Shown: in pieces, positions 1-13,179 of the stretch
How positions within the stretch are numbered: the stretch's first letter is position 1
Layout of the letters: the number at the start of each line of letters is the position of its first letter
Source of the DNA: Macrobrachium rosenbergii
Taxonomy: Eukaryota; Arthropoda; Malacostraca; Decapoda; Palaemonidae
DNA length: 64,000 nt
Direction: 5' to 3'
Assembly: GCF_040412425.1 (NCBI RefSeq)
Contig: NC_089782.1
Coordinates: 20,905,622 to 20,969,621 of the forward strand
Position numbers and translations under genes: made by a program
Notes under the pieces: generated by a model
Seen by the model: only the letters and a program-made list of their open reading frames with translations
Told to the model about the DNA's origin: nothing
The model's database searches: none

Positions 1-480
1 TGCACTTGGTTGGAAATAAAGGAACACTATGCCTCCTCGATATCCACCCAGAAAGAGACAGCTCCCTTATCTATTCCCCACTCGGATTCAAGTCTTGCAG
101 TTATAAGCGTATCCAAAAAGTACTCGGAAGACAAAAAGATGAGTGGTTATAGTGGCTATGAAACAGATTTATTTATCGAGAATTCAAAAATTCTGCCATA
201 CTTCTTCCCTTTGGGAGTTTAATTCTACGCAGAAATGAGAACACCAGTGCTAAATTAATGTGTGCCATTTTCCTTTTTATTAGAAAACGTTTCTGGAATT
301 CTGTTTTCCCGCTATCAGACTGAGAAATACTAAAATAAGAAATAATAAATAAAATACAAATAATCATGATTTTTTTATATTAAATATACAAAGATAATAG
401 TATGTCCGAGAAATAAAATATGACGCGGATCATCGTATTACAGTAATAAAATACACTTCACCCAAGACAAAAAAGTGAAT
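1..480. other. No recognisable feature
   Basis: AT-rich sequence. The open frame at 10-222 encodes 70 residues with no motif I recognise and no similarity to the repeats elsewhere in the window. I see no tandem or inverted repeat here. Confidence 0.5.
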
Positions 481-1091
481 AACATATTCATCCAAATGGG
501 CAGTTACCATAGCTGTAATGAATTGATGGTGGTAAACAGGGTAGTTTCCTTTCCTTGGTGGTTGTAATTATGATATTGACAACTCAATAATGTTATGTAG
601 GGCGAGAGAAAGTTCAGAAGTGCCACCTTTTTCACTGCAATAGAGAACCCTTCTATAAGTGCCAAAAATATGCTGTGGTCCATCAGAATATTTTCTCATT
701 GATTTGAGTTGAATTTTCGAAATTTCTGTCAAAAGGAGTTTAAACTTTTCTTGGAAGGCTGCAGAATCGAATGCTATGGAGGTGTAAATTCAAACATTAT
801 TTGTAAATATATGAGGCGAAACGGACTCCTGTGAAAAACCGTGATTTGAATACAAAAATATTTTCTGAACCTAAATATATTTTTGGCAATTATAGGAGGG
901 TTCTCTGCTGCAGTGAAGGAGGTGGCAATTTTGAACATTTTCTTGCCCTACATAATATTATTGAGTTGTCAATATTGAAAATACGACTTCCAAGTTGTTT
1001 TAGATTTATGAAGAAAAGGCAAGGAGACAACCATGTTAATCAGCATCAGTTCATTACAGCTATGGTAATTGCCCATTTGTATAAATATGTT
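481..1091. repeat. Large foldback palindrome (arms about 220-260 bp)
   Basis: The sequence from 481 to about 700 is repeated as its reverse complement from about 1091 back to 835, leaving a spacer of roughly 130 bp. Shared blocks in the same order include CCATAGCTGTAATGAA at 505-520 against its complement near 1052-1067, the block around TTGACAACTCAATAATG at about 577-593 against 955-971, and a block around AGAGAACCC near 642-650 against 898-906. The arms differ by scattered substitutions, and one insertion of about 30 bp lies in the right arm. A 98-codon open frame (831-1127) covers the right arm but has no motif I recognise, so it is probably incidental. The structure could be a foldback DNA transposon or a local inverted duplication. 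A transcript crossing it would form a long hairpin. Confidence 0.8.
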
Positions 1092-2258
1092 AAACTAGGT
1101 TCAAGCGTGCGAAAAATTATTCGATGAATGTCACGTTATACAGAAATATTATAGAGCACATCTGGAAAATGAAGATGTAAGACTGTGCTCATGTCAACTC
1201 TAAATATTCTGTAAAATGCCATATAAAAAGTGCTTCTCGCCGTATCTAAGAGCCTAAACATACTGCAGACTCTCCTCTACTTGCTACGATCCATGGGCAC
1301 GACCGGAAAAATGCTGTATAAATAAAATAATAAAGGATAAACGTATATAACGAGTATTCATGGATCATAGGCTTCACCAAGCCTACCTGTGACGTATTTG
1401 GTTTTCCATTGGCAGTCAGATAGACAGAGAAGCTTCATAATGTGCGTTTTCCCCTAAATCACAACCTTCTCTTTCCCAAGAAAATTATTCTTGTTATGAA
1501 AAAATGAAAATCAATTGACATTATTTTAATTCTAATCATTAATATAATTTTTTTATCGTCATGTGCGTGGGCATCTGAGTCATTGTGTGCCTTCTTTGTC
1601 ACCAGAACAGTTGAATCGTTTTTGTAAAAATCTTCGATATTAAGGCTATACAAATAAAGTTTACAATATAAGCCTTGTGAAATAAGAAAAAGGTATCCAT
1701 GTAGTTATATAGGAATTCCTTGCATGGGTAGGAAAGTGGTCTGTCGATTCAGTAGTGCTACGCAAAGTAGCATAGTCTTGAAATGTAGGGATTACTGTTT
1801 TAAATATGGTAGGCGAACCAGATCTTAACAATATTGTCGATTGTATAGAATGTTATTAAAATATATATTTATAAAGGAAAATACAAATTTATTATTTTAG
1901 ATAAAGTAAATTCTGAAACAGTCGTGGGCAACCCTAAGGTTCTCATTAATATGATTTCACCCAGTCTTCGGGAACCTAACCATGTCGACAAGTGAGGAGT
2001 GGATTCTGACGTGCTAGATGAGCTCGAATGTTCGTAATAAGTTATGTTACTTCCTATGTTCATTATTGTAAAATTATGATATGACATCATGCTGATAGTT
2101 AATGCTAGCATATATAAATGTTTGTAACAGAGAAAGACACTTACATGCAAAAATACAAATAAATTCAAAACTAATATGAGAAAATGTGTTTAGACATTAG
2201 GGGTATTTCTTAAGGTAAAAACACTTACCGCCCATATCTTTCTACCATACCTAAATGT
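1092..2258. other. No gene; only a small hairpin
   Basis: AT-rich DNA. A short perfect hairpin, TGCTAC-GCAAA-GTAGCA, lies near 1756-1772. No coding frame of interest and no tandem array were seen. Confidence 0.5.
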
Positions 2259-2259
2259 A

Positions 2260-2275
2260 ATATATATATACATAG

Positions 2276-2344
<69 letters not shown>
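2260..2344. repeat. (TA)n microsatellite
   Basis: An almost pure TA tract with single-base phase breaks near 2270-2280 and 2320, followed by a short TG/AT tail. Confidence 0.95.
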
Positions 2345-3395
2345 GTGTAATGTGTGTATTTATATATATGTAAGTTTGTTTTTTATTTATATGCATAGTT
2401 AAGAATATCATGAACTTTTTAATGTTCTTTCTGAGTCATGAAACAAGCAACCTCCTGTTAAGAGACACGTTTTCCCTCTTTTCGGCTGGAGGTTCGTTAA
2501 CCTGTTTTTCTTGTAGTGACTAAAACTAAGAAAATCATTTAAATTTTTTAGTAAAGTCAGATTGCTTGCGAGTACTGACTGCATACTGGGAAATTCACGA
2601 AAATTTGTGAATATCCAGTTTCAGCAGTAACGTGCATTGTTCAGCAATTAGATTTCATCTGTTAAATTTTAATTATATTTTCAGAGAACTGGCATAAACC
2701 TATATTAATGTTGCAAAAACATGCAAATGCCATAATCTAACCCCAAGGTTGACGGAGAGAAATAAAATAAATACAAAGAGTAAAGTGAGACTCGGCTTCA
2801 AAGGGACCACTGCTATATATTACATTATACAAAAGAATAAAAGCAGAAGAGATACCATTCAAAAAGGACTTTTCCTTCAACTCGGTCGAAGTCGTAACCG
2901 GAAACGAATGTATCGTGTTCAGAAGGCAGCCATTGCACCTAAGCAGTGTAAAAGAGGATGTGGATGATAAGCAAATGCATGGCCATAAATTAAGAAAATT
3001 CCCTTTCATTCAGTTTAATTAAAGACATGAGCAACATTTTTCTCTCCAAACAACGAATGACGATTAGACAGTCCCCTTTTGTCTGTCTGTCTCACACATG
3101 CACAAGTACATAAGTAACAAACACCCAGCATTCCAAACGTGGTTGGATAAGGCCATGAGGAAACGTTAGTATGTGATGAAGAATAGAGCCTGAGACACTG
3201 AAACGCAATGCACAATCTTTTAAAAGCATTGTACGGGCACTATGAGAAATTTTAGAATAATCTGATCCACCAATATGTTAATAAAAGTGAGAGGCTGATT
3301 TACACGTGCCAAACAATAAAAATACTGAGTGAGTGAGGAGATAGAGAAATGGATAGATATTATGCCTTTGAGGCATTAATTTTGACTAAGTTGTG
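2345..3395. other. No recognisable feature
   Basis: Two overlapping opposite-strand frames (2737-3009 minus, 2749-2967 plus) give peptides of 90 and 72 residues. Neither has a domain I recognise, and the overlap suggests chance openness. There is no repeat of note. Confidence 0.4.
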
Positions 3396-3700
3396 AGATC
3401 TTCATTCACATATGCTTTACGGATCAGAGTTGATAGACTAAAAACAAAATCAGTGTGAAATTTAATGTTGTTGGAATGGTGCAAAATAGCTGGGCGTTCA
3501 AGGGAGAATGAGTTCACATTTATAGAGAGGTTAAACATGGATAAATTCAGAGATAGATGCACTAGACTGGAGAATATTATTAATGTAGAGATTGCAAAAT
3601 GCAGGTAGGTAATAGAACAAAACCCTGTAAAAGGTTAAAAGCTTACAGGGGAAGAAGAAGCTGTAACCGAGTGCCTTAAATGTCATGAACGACACTGAAA
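3396..3700 (+). mobile_element. Possible LINE C-terminal relic (weak)
   Basis: On the plus strand a short stretch near 3411-3436 reads MLYGSELI, resembling the YGSE(T) box after the reverse-transcriptase core in the LINE family seen elsewhere here. About 60 bp on, a broken frame reads LLEWCKIAGRSRENE, comparable to the post-RT segment with a basic -RxRN end. Stops separate the pieces and no catalytic box is visible. This rests on two short matches and could be chance. Confidence 0.3.
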
Positions 3701-3753
3701 GATTCCTTTAAATCTTGAAAAGTGATTATTAAAGATCAGTAAGATATTCCTAG

Positions 3754-3850
3754 CCAATAAAATACATGTGGTTTGAATAGGAAGGTAGAAAGGAAGGTGT
3801 ACCAATAAATTACATGTGGTTTGAAGAGGAAGGTTGAAAGTAAGGTGTGT
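3754..3850. repeat. 48-bp tandem duplication
   Basis: Two copies beginning CCAATAAA/CCAATAAAT at 3754 and 3802 share the block ACATGTGGTTTGAA, followed by a similar purine-rich stretch (AGGAAGGT.GAAAG.AAGGTGT). The copies differ at several positions. Confidence 0.8.
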
Positions 3851-3859
3851 AAGAAAACA

Positions 3860-4300
3860 AATTTAACTAAAGTTCTATATACTGATGGCCGTTACATGAG
3901 CAATAGCAAAATTAAAGTGTGGCACCGGGAGGCTTAGATAATTAGCAGGTAATATGTTAAAGCAAGGAACTAGCTGCATTGCAAGTGAGATGACTAACTT
4001 ATATTCAAAGGAGTAAGAAATTTTGCCCTTGTGATGTTGAGGTTTTAATTTCGCAGTATTAGAATGCAGCTTAATAAATTTAAGTTCATTTGAATGATAT
4101 ATGATGTATAGGTATAAATTCGAGCCCTTCGTGAGAGTGGTGGAAAAGAACTGAATTGTTTATTTTGCTTATCGTTGTTCTTATTCTGGTGTTGAAGGAA
4201 TTTCTTCATTTCACCTTCAAAGTTGGAAGCAAGAGTTTAGGTGGAAAACAGTTTCCAAAAATATTAGGGACTCGAGAAATTTAAAGTCATTGCTTAGGAC
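3860..4300. other. No recognisable feature
   Basis: No coding frame, repeat or RNA-like structure was identified between the small duplication and the next TA tract. Confidence 0.5.
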
Positions 4301-4307
4301 CTTTTTG

Positions 4308-4308
<1 letters not shown>

Positions 4309-4372
<64 letters not shown>
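4309..4372. repeat. (TA)n microsatellite
   Basis: About 32 uninterrupted TA units, followed by a degenerate TG-rich tail. Confidence 0.95.
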
Positions 4373-4375
<3 letters not shown>

Positions 4376-4466
4376 GTGTGTGTGCATGTGTGCGTGTGAG
4401 CTTTCGTAGGTTTAGCGTGCGCAGTTTTGCTGATGCTTGAATCGGATTTTCACTTGTCACTGTCTG

Positions 4467-4493
4467 GTGTGTGTGTGTGTGTGTGTGTGTGTG
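4467..4493. repeat. (GT)n microsatellite
   Basis: About 13 GT units, read as poly-HT on the minus strand in a spurious open frame at 4287-4634. Confidence 0.95.
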
Positions 4494-4499
4494 ACGAAC

Positions 4500-5690
4500 C
4501 ACAAGACAGATAAAGAAAATTTGCATTTGTGAGGCCGAGAAGAACCATTTGTTTAGAATCGATGACCGGGAAGTGTCACGCTCGGTATTTTGGGTCCATT
4601 CACAATCGCCCCAGGTCATCTGACAGTCTGTCACAAAATCAACCTAGTGTTATTTTACATTTATTCAAATCTTCTAAAAGCTGTTACAGTGGTTAAGAAT
4701 TTCTGAATGATATGTGTCCAGCGCTGAAACAAAGTCCAGCAAAGCCTCGGCGAGTGAGCTTCTATGAATATTTGACGACTGACGGTAACATTTTCTTTTG
4801 TGTTTGTGTTTTTGTTTATGCGAATGTTAAAATAATTAACAAGATTGCTAATGAGTCACTTTACTATGATAATTTCTTACTCATTAGTTTATGGTTTGCC
4901 ACCCTCTTGAAATAATGCTGACTGTGTTTTTGCTTTTTCGAAAGCTATTTTGCAGTAAAAGGCAGACACTTTTATTTGGGTTGTTTATGAATGCTTTTTT
5001 TTTTTTAATTGAAACCAGTTCTACGGCCAAATAACATTATTAGGCTTGCTTTAGTGTCACTAGACGTATAAGCAAAATTCAAGTTAATCTTAGCTGATGG
5101 GGAACTGCTACTTTTATTAGCTTATCTAGCTATGAAAAACACTTATCACATTAAGAATTAAGTGCTCTTTATCACTGGAACGTTGGTAATCGGTATCTCA
5201 TGTGGCTTGGCACACGAATGGATCATCCACCAAGGTAGAAGGAGCTAATCACCAGTGGGCAGTGAATCCCTTGAGTATAAAAATACTCACTCTTAGGTCA
5301 GCGACAGTCACCATTTTTGTAAGATTTGAGGGCTCGAACATTTTGGCTTCAGCTTGTGATGCGAGTAAATGACTGGGAACTTCAGGTTTACAGCCGTTTG
5401 TTATTGAAACAACAATTCAGATAATAAGGAAGTAACTGCTGACCAACATTTTACTGATTTCACCTGTTTATGTGTAGGCAGCTTTTTGTTAGATGTACGT
5501 ATACACAGTTCGCATACATCATATCAGAAATAGGTTGAATTTTTATGAAATATAAAATATGCTTCATGCCACACTGCTGACCTGCGACCTAAGACTTAAA
5601 CTTTAACCTTTTAACCTTGAAAAGATTGTTGTGAGTAGATGGGAGTGTTAACTGTAATGAAAGGTTAAATTTTTTCAGCATGCACTACGT
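4500..5690. other. No recognisable feature
   Basis: AT-rich DNA with one 67-codon frame (4712-4915) that I do not recognise. No repeat or RNA structure found. Confidence 0.45.
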
Positions 5691-5699
5691 TTCGCAAAC

Positions 5700-5724
5700 G
5701 CGCGCGCGCACACACACGCACACA

Positions 5725-5790
<66 letters not shown>
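5700..5790. repeat. Compound (CG/CA)n(TA)n microsatellite
   Basis: A short CG-rich start runs into about 25 CA units and then about 14 TA units. Confidence 0.95.
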
Positions 5791-5795
<5 letters not shown>

Positions 5796-5799
5796 TTTT

Positions 5800-6354
<555 letters not shown>

Positions 6355-6432
6355 GCAACTAATCATTTAATATCGAATAGATTATACCTTGGGAATAACT
6401 ACAATAACCGAGGGAATTCTAACTGGTAAGTG

Positions 6433-6530
6433 AATCTGCCCCCGGCCAGGGTTTCGAACCTGGGCTTTTAGGTTCAGGTACGGTGACAGACACTCGGCTG
6501 ACGATTCGACTATGTAGCTAAATGGTGACT
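6433..6530 (-). repeat. tRNA-like SINE or tRNA-pseudogene relic
   Basis: On the minus strand the sequence contains GGTTCGAAACC (6448-6458), an exact match to the RNA polymerase III B-box consensus, inside a T-arm-like palindrome (CCCAGG...CCTGG). About 45 bp upstream on that strand is CAGCCGAGTGT, close to the A box of Ser/Leu-type tRNAs (GGCCGAGTGG). The A-to-B spacing fits a tRNA-derived promoter. No complete acceptor stem can be paired, so this is not called as a functional tRNA. Other copies should exist in the genome if it is a SINE. Confidence 0.55.
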
Positions 6531-6692
6531 GAGGTATTTCCAAGGTATAATAAATGTAACCCGAATTGTTTTGTGTTGCTTAAAGTTTGTGAATAATAAA
6601 AAAGGGTCATGCATGTATAAGTGACAAAGATTTTTATTATGAGCATATAAAATGTATATGTATAATATGTAATACACATGATTATATAATAC

Positions 6693-6732
<40 letters not shown>

Positions 6733-6733
6733 A
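6693..6733. repeat. (TA)n(TG)n microsatellite
   Basis: About 6 TA units followed by about 14 TG units. Confidence 0.9.
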
Positions 6734-6734
6734 T

Positions 6735-7649
<915 letters not shown>

Positions 7650-7878
7650 CATGCTTTTTAATTACAAAGTTGGATTTATAATCTGCATCAAAATGTCCCA
7701 TTGCGTTTAAGGGCTGTCCTTAGTGTCTATGAAAAATTCATACATTTTGATGTTATGGTTGCATTGCGTATCGATTTGCCAACACTCTATTTTAAATTAT
7801 GAAACTTAAGATTTCTACCATTTTAGAAGTTGACTGTTGGGACTTACGTGCTTTTCAAAATTAGATGACCCTTGTTTG

Positions 7879-7953
<75 letters not shown>
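7879..7953. repeat. (ATT)n microsatellite
   Basis: About 25 perfect ATT units, read as poly-isoleucine on the minus strand. Confidence 0.97.
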
Positions 7954-7954
7954 T

Positions 7955-10085
7955 TGAAAGTAATTTTAGGTTTCTTCTGTTTACAAATGTACCTCGAAAC
8001 AGCGTGAATTTCATGAATGATAGAGTTAACCTGTAATACATACCAGTGGGTTGGTAATGAAATTAAGTTCAAGTCACTGGAAAACAAAACATATGCACAC
8101 TAAATTTTTGTCTTGGATACATAATCCGTTTTAGGTTTCATGACTCTTATAATAGATTACTGAACCAAAAATCTTTAATTTTATTATTCATTCCAAAGCT
8201 ACCTTCGAAATAGCCCTTTTTCTTGGCCCTTAGCAGACGCTGATACCAATTTGTATTGATAATTAGTTGCTGCTTTACGTTGTATAGCGGAATCGTAAAT
8301 GATATTAGGGTGTTCCAAACATGAAGAAACACTGTAGGATCTACAAACACCTTAATGATATGATCGTTTTACTTGTAATCGTAAATCTTGAAATATGATC
8401 ATGGTGTTCCCCTAACTCATACCTCTACTAAGTACAGCATGTAAAGAAACTATTCACTGAATATTTTTGATTGTGCATGAATTAGACTTGATGTAACTTG
8501 CTCTGCAAACCTGAAACCTTGTACCGAACGAGGCCAATCATTGAAAAAAAGGCAGCTTTTTTATTTATTGTGCAGTTGCGTCGTATTACGATATATCAAA
8601 AACAGTAAGTTGCTTTTCTTGCATAAGGTTTTTTGATAGTTGAACGTGGAGTTTTTCGCAGTAGGATTCTTTAGGTTAACCAACTGACCATTGTTTATCG
8701 TCGGTTATTTATTAGCTATGACTCAGAATACCCATCGTTTCTTTTTATGGAGCATTCGTTTCTAGATTATGCATTAACTTCAAATTAGGCGATGGAGGAG
8801 AGGTTACCTACCTGTATGAAGGTTTTTATATTGAATATCTTCCATCAAAATAGTTCCTTCTGTTAGCTTACTTAAGCAGTTAACAGGCAGAAGACCTCCG
8901 AACCAACTCTTCTTATCTTTACATTGTTTTATAGTATTCAGTGGCCAGGACAAAAATGAAAGCTGCTTCCTTTATTAAGCATGAAAGGGCGGACGCCATC
9001 AGTTGGTTATATATGTTTGAAATTGGTTTGTCAGTCGTCTGTACAATTGTATTTAATTTTTTTTTATTTATCTTCTGTCGTATCATTCCTCCCCATGTGG
9101 TTTCTTACAGACATGTGTATTTAAATTGCAAATTAAACGCATATTATAAAAGTAAAGATTTATTTCCAATGGTTTCGGCACCAGTTAATGGCCACTTCAT
9201 GATGCAAATCAAATGACAAATAAATAAGCATGAGAGCAAAAGAATAGTCGGCAGACGCGTTAAAATGACAGAGTTATATAATTGCATATAAAACAAGATG
9301 CAAATCTACATAGTATTTATTACAAATGTTGTTAGTATTAGGAAGTGATTCAGTAAACGATTATGGAATTGTAATTTTAAAATTCTTTTGATTGTGCATA
9401 AAAAAAGAAATTAGACAACATTTGTTACAAATAATGTCAGTGTTAGTGATTTTGCGTACATTTTATAATTCTGTCGTTTTAACCTTCTTTTGACAACCAG
9501 TCCTATTTATTTGACATTTGATTTTCACCCTGTAGAATCTTATAGTTGGTGGTAAAACCTTACCCATAAAGATTTATGCTCTGGGTGGCCGTGAAACAAG
9601 CCAGAGTGACTGCCTTACTTTATTATCAGTCATGATGTAGTAGGCATAAAACTAAATGATAAGAACTTCAAAAACGCAAGAGGAACGCCATTATATTTAG
9701 AAGTTTATCACTGGGCAATTACAGCGGTGATGTGGATATGCAGTTTTAATGACAAACTGTCAGTTAACGTTAGCGAGCATCGAGAAATACGCAGAAATTT
9801 TCTTTACAGTTCAGATGCTATATGGAAGATATATGGTTAAACAGTTCAGCAAACAGTTCGCTACCAGCCCAATAGCAACAAAAATTGAGTAGCTTATTTT
9901 TAGAGTATTATTTTATATCGCTTATTGATATGCAAGCCTCACCTGCTCATGGACTTGAAAATGAATATGAAATATTTGAATTATAACAATGATAGAATTT
10001 CAACACTGGAAACTTTACGTAGTTTGGTGTGTTCCTAGTCCATACTCTATGATCAGTAGGCCTAAGTGCTTATTTTTAAATAACG
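7955..10085. other. Mostly featureless; one weak direct duplication
   Basis: Two diverged direct copies of about 80-110 bp appear at roughly 9311-9390 and 9418-9495. They share TTACAAAT.(A)TG and a segment ending ATTCTTTTG / CTTCTTTTG. A 91-codon frame at 8941-9216 has no domain I recognise. Nothing else was seen. Confidence 0.4.
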
Positions 10086-10089
10086 CCTC

Positions 10090-10520
10090 GATGTATGACA
10101 GTGAGCTTGTTACACAAAATTGATTGTTGGTTTGGTTATGACCCCGGTATTTGACAGTATGCCAATATACAAATTGCATTTAACTGGTTATGACTTCGGT
10201 GTTTGACAGTGAGTTTGTTGTACAAAATTACTTGGTGCTTTGGTTATGACCCCGGTGTTTGACAGTAAGCTTATTATACAAACCTGTTGCTTTGGTTATG
10301 ACTTCGGTGTTTGACAGTGGGTTTGTTGTACAAAATTACTTGTTGCTTTGGTTATGACTTCGGTGTTTGACAGTGAGCTTGTTGTACAAATTTACTTGTT
10401 GCTTTGGTTATGACCCCGGTGTTTGACAGTAAGCTTGTAATACAAAATTACTTGTTGCTTTGGTTATGACCCCGGTGTTCGACAGTGAGCTTTTTGCTGA
10501 GTACTTATTTGCTTTAGTTT
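10090..10520. repeat. 56-bp minisatellite, about 7 copies
   Basis: The string GGTTATGAC followed by CCCCGGT or TTCGGT recurs at 10134, 10186, 10242, 10294, 10350, 10406 and 10462. Spacings are therefore 52, 56, 52, 56, 56 and 56 bp. Each unit also contains TTTGACAGT, a TTGT(A/T)-TACAAA block and a TTGCTTTG block. Two sub-variants (ACCCCGGT and ACTTCGGT) are interspersed, which suggests a two-monomer history. The flanking units at 10080-10130 and 10490-10535 are degenerate. Confidence 0.93.
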
Positions 10521-10696
10521 ATGACCCACTGGAAACTGATTTTATAGGTTTGATACTGTGATATACTGTAGACTTCATATGTCAGTTTTGATTTCGAATT
10601 CACGTGCTAAGGGTTCTAGATTTTTTATTTGGACAATTTTATTACTTTTACTATCATCGTCACGATTGCCATCATGATCATAATCATGATCATCAT

Positions 10697-10699
10697 AAC

Positions 10700-10760
<61 letters not shown>
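10697..10760. repeat. (ATT)n microsatellite
   Basis: About 21 ATT units, preceded by a degenerate ATCATC/ATGATC-rich stretch. Confidence 0.95.
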
Positions 10761-10762
<2 letters not shown>

Positions 10763-10764
10763 TC

Positions 10765-11910
10765 CACAGCTGTGTAAAATTGCGTCAAAAGTCTTCGTAT
10801 CACAGGGCTAAAGCTGTTTATTTTTAATAACAATTGGTACACTAGTGCTGAGTATTGTACATTTACAAAAACAAAACAGGCTTACAGTATTTTTTCCTTT
10901 CAGAACCGTGAGTATTTCTTACTGATAGTTTTCCCAGTCAGTATTATAAATGTTTCTTCTAAATGATAGTGAAGGCAAAAATGGTGCCACCTGTACTAAA
11001 GTTCTAGGACATTGCTTTCTTCATAAAAAGGTTTTGTTTTCTGAATGAAGAGATTGTTCTGTATTAGCTGTGGAGTAGCTTGTGTAATGAAGGGGTGGGA
11101 CAGTATTCCACCAATAACGTAATTGAACGCCGGGAGGTTTTGCAAATGTTTTTACAGGGACTCGAGTGTTTGCAGGTAAATACAGAGTATCACTAGGATC
11201 TTGTTGGGTACTGTTTTTGAATTCATGTGTACGAAATAACTGTTGGAACAAGTCACTCTTTTCATGATTCGTACCACGACTTAAAAATTTGTTTCCATTA
11301 AATAAAAGAAACTTTGAAATATTCTGATGATGAAATATATTAAGAGTAACTTGTGTTATTTCATGTGATAAACATATTGTAATTTAATACAGTGAATGAT
11401 TGTGATAAACACTGGAAATGTTTATGTAGAAAATTTATATAAATCATTCTTTTAGAGGGCTACAGTAAACTTAAACAGTAAACCTGACAGAAATCAACTT
11501 CATATAGAATACTTCCTTATTTAAAGAGTAAAATGTTTTCTTACTATATTTCATATCTGAAGCTTCAGGGAAAATGCAGTTGATTTCAGTTTTGTGGAAG
11601 GAGACCGCACGGATTTTTAAAATGAAAATACTTTATAAAGGTAAAAGGCTGTTATCTATGTCCATGTCACGCCTGTCTTGTGAATAAGATATCTCCGCCT
11701 ACCCTGCACCAGCCGTGTTTCCAAAAAGGATTTTCACCGGCTGGTCTCGCAGGAATATTTCTCCATGGCATTTATAAAATATGGGATAGTTAAACTCAAA
11801 ACAACTGAAACTGTGGTTATCGGAACAGGAACCAAAATACTGTGGATTTAAATCTGATAAAGAAAAGAAGACTTTACCTCAGGCACTTAGCCATTCATTT
11901 ATGTTAAGAT
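10765..11910. other. No recognisable feature
   Basis: The 76-codon minus-strand frame at 11021-11251 has no motif I know. No repeats found. Confidence 0.45.
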
Positions 11911-11911
11911 A

Positions 11912-12006
<95 letters not shown>
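11912..12006. repeat. Compound (CT)n(CA)n microsatellite
   Basis: About 32 CT units followed by about 15 CA units. Confidence 0.96.
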
Positions 12007-12008
<2 letters not shown>

Positions 12009-12009
12009 T

Positions 12010-12755
12010 AGATACACACAGGTAAACGAAAAAATAATGAACTTTCAGGTTGTAATTATACATTTCATTTGATAAAAAAAAGAAGACATGAATAAACAAT
12101 TAATCGTAAAGCACGTGTGTGATTGGCCACACACCATCGATAACTTAATTGGTCTTTATCACTGATAGTTGTTCATGGACGAAGCTCATAAAACGGAGTA
12201 ATGCATTGAAGAAAGTTGATATTAGCAACAATCTATTTGCGAAAGAGAAATCTCATAAAATAAAGCTAATTTCTATCATTAAAGTTTCTTTCAGTTCTCT
12301 GTTTTTACACCGCGGCAATGTTGTTATAATCTATACCTTTGTTCCCACCCACAATCACGACCTATACCTTTCTCTCTCTCTCTCTCTCTCTGTGACATCA
12401 CTGCCAACTCCACCAATCTTCCCTGTTTTCCCGTAGGTAAACGCCCCTGTGTAACACATGCGGAATTGGATGTCCTGCCAAGTCAGCGCATCACCTTCTT
12501 CCTTGAGGCGAACTGAAGGATTAATAAATTTATTTGAAAACAAGGATAGTGACTTCAGAGGTGAAATTTCGATTTAGAAAAAGTCGTTTCCTTTGCATTA
12601 CCCGGTAGATTTTACCGTATACCTAGAACATGTAAAACAAGGATACTGGTTCCTTTTGGTTAAGATATGTCATTCACTAAACAAAAAGAAACATTTTCAG
12701 GCTCATCATACTTGGATTAAGGAATGTTCAGATTGAATTTATATATTTTATATAT
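12010..12755. other. No gene; short (TC)10 at 12369-12391
   Basis: Apart from a short TC run, no feature is visible. The open frames on both strands overlap the TC run and are judged incidental. Confidence 0.45.
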
Positions 12756-12757
12756 AT

Positions 12758-12759
12758 TG

Positions 12760-12817
<58 letters not shown>

Positions 12818-12868
12818 ACATATAAATATGTATTGATATAAATGTATGGATATATATATATATGTATG

Positions 12869-12938
<70 letters not shown>

Positions 12939-12972
12939 ATATATATATTATATGTATATGTATATGTGTGTG
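12758..12972. repeat. Imperfect (TA)n block with TATG variants
   Basis: Three TA-rich runs are separated by short ATG-containing spacers (12812-12860 and 12926), ending in a TATG/TG run. All overlapping open frames are poly-IY artefacts. Confidence 0.95.
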
Positions 12973-13090
12973 TGTTACACATACAATCACAATATAGCCA
13001 CACAACTTTACTATGTATAGTTATTCATATTACTTGTATTAGGCTTCAATAAGACAGGATGGTTTAGATTCCATACTTTTTAATTTACAT

Positions 13091-13178
13091 AGTACAAGCT
13101 TTCAAAGGCGTACAGTCTTCTTCTTCAGGTACCGATGCATCGGTAGAAGAAGACTGCACGTCTTGGAAAGCGTTCAAC
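13091..13178. repeat. Hairpin (snap-back) repeat with about 40-bp arms
   Basis: The left arm, AAGCTTTCAAAGGCGTACAG then TCTTCTTCTTCAGG, is mirrored as its reverse complement on the right (AGAAGAAGACTGCACGTC then TTGGAAAGCGTT). The centre is the perfect palindrome ACCGATGCATCGGT at about 13131-13144. The arms differ at several positions and the left arm has a 4-5 base bulge. This has the form of a short foldback or MITE-like hairpin. Confidence 0.85.
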
Positions 13179-13179
13179 T

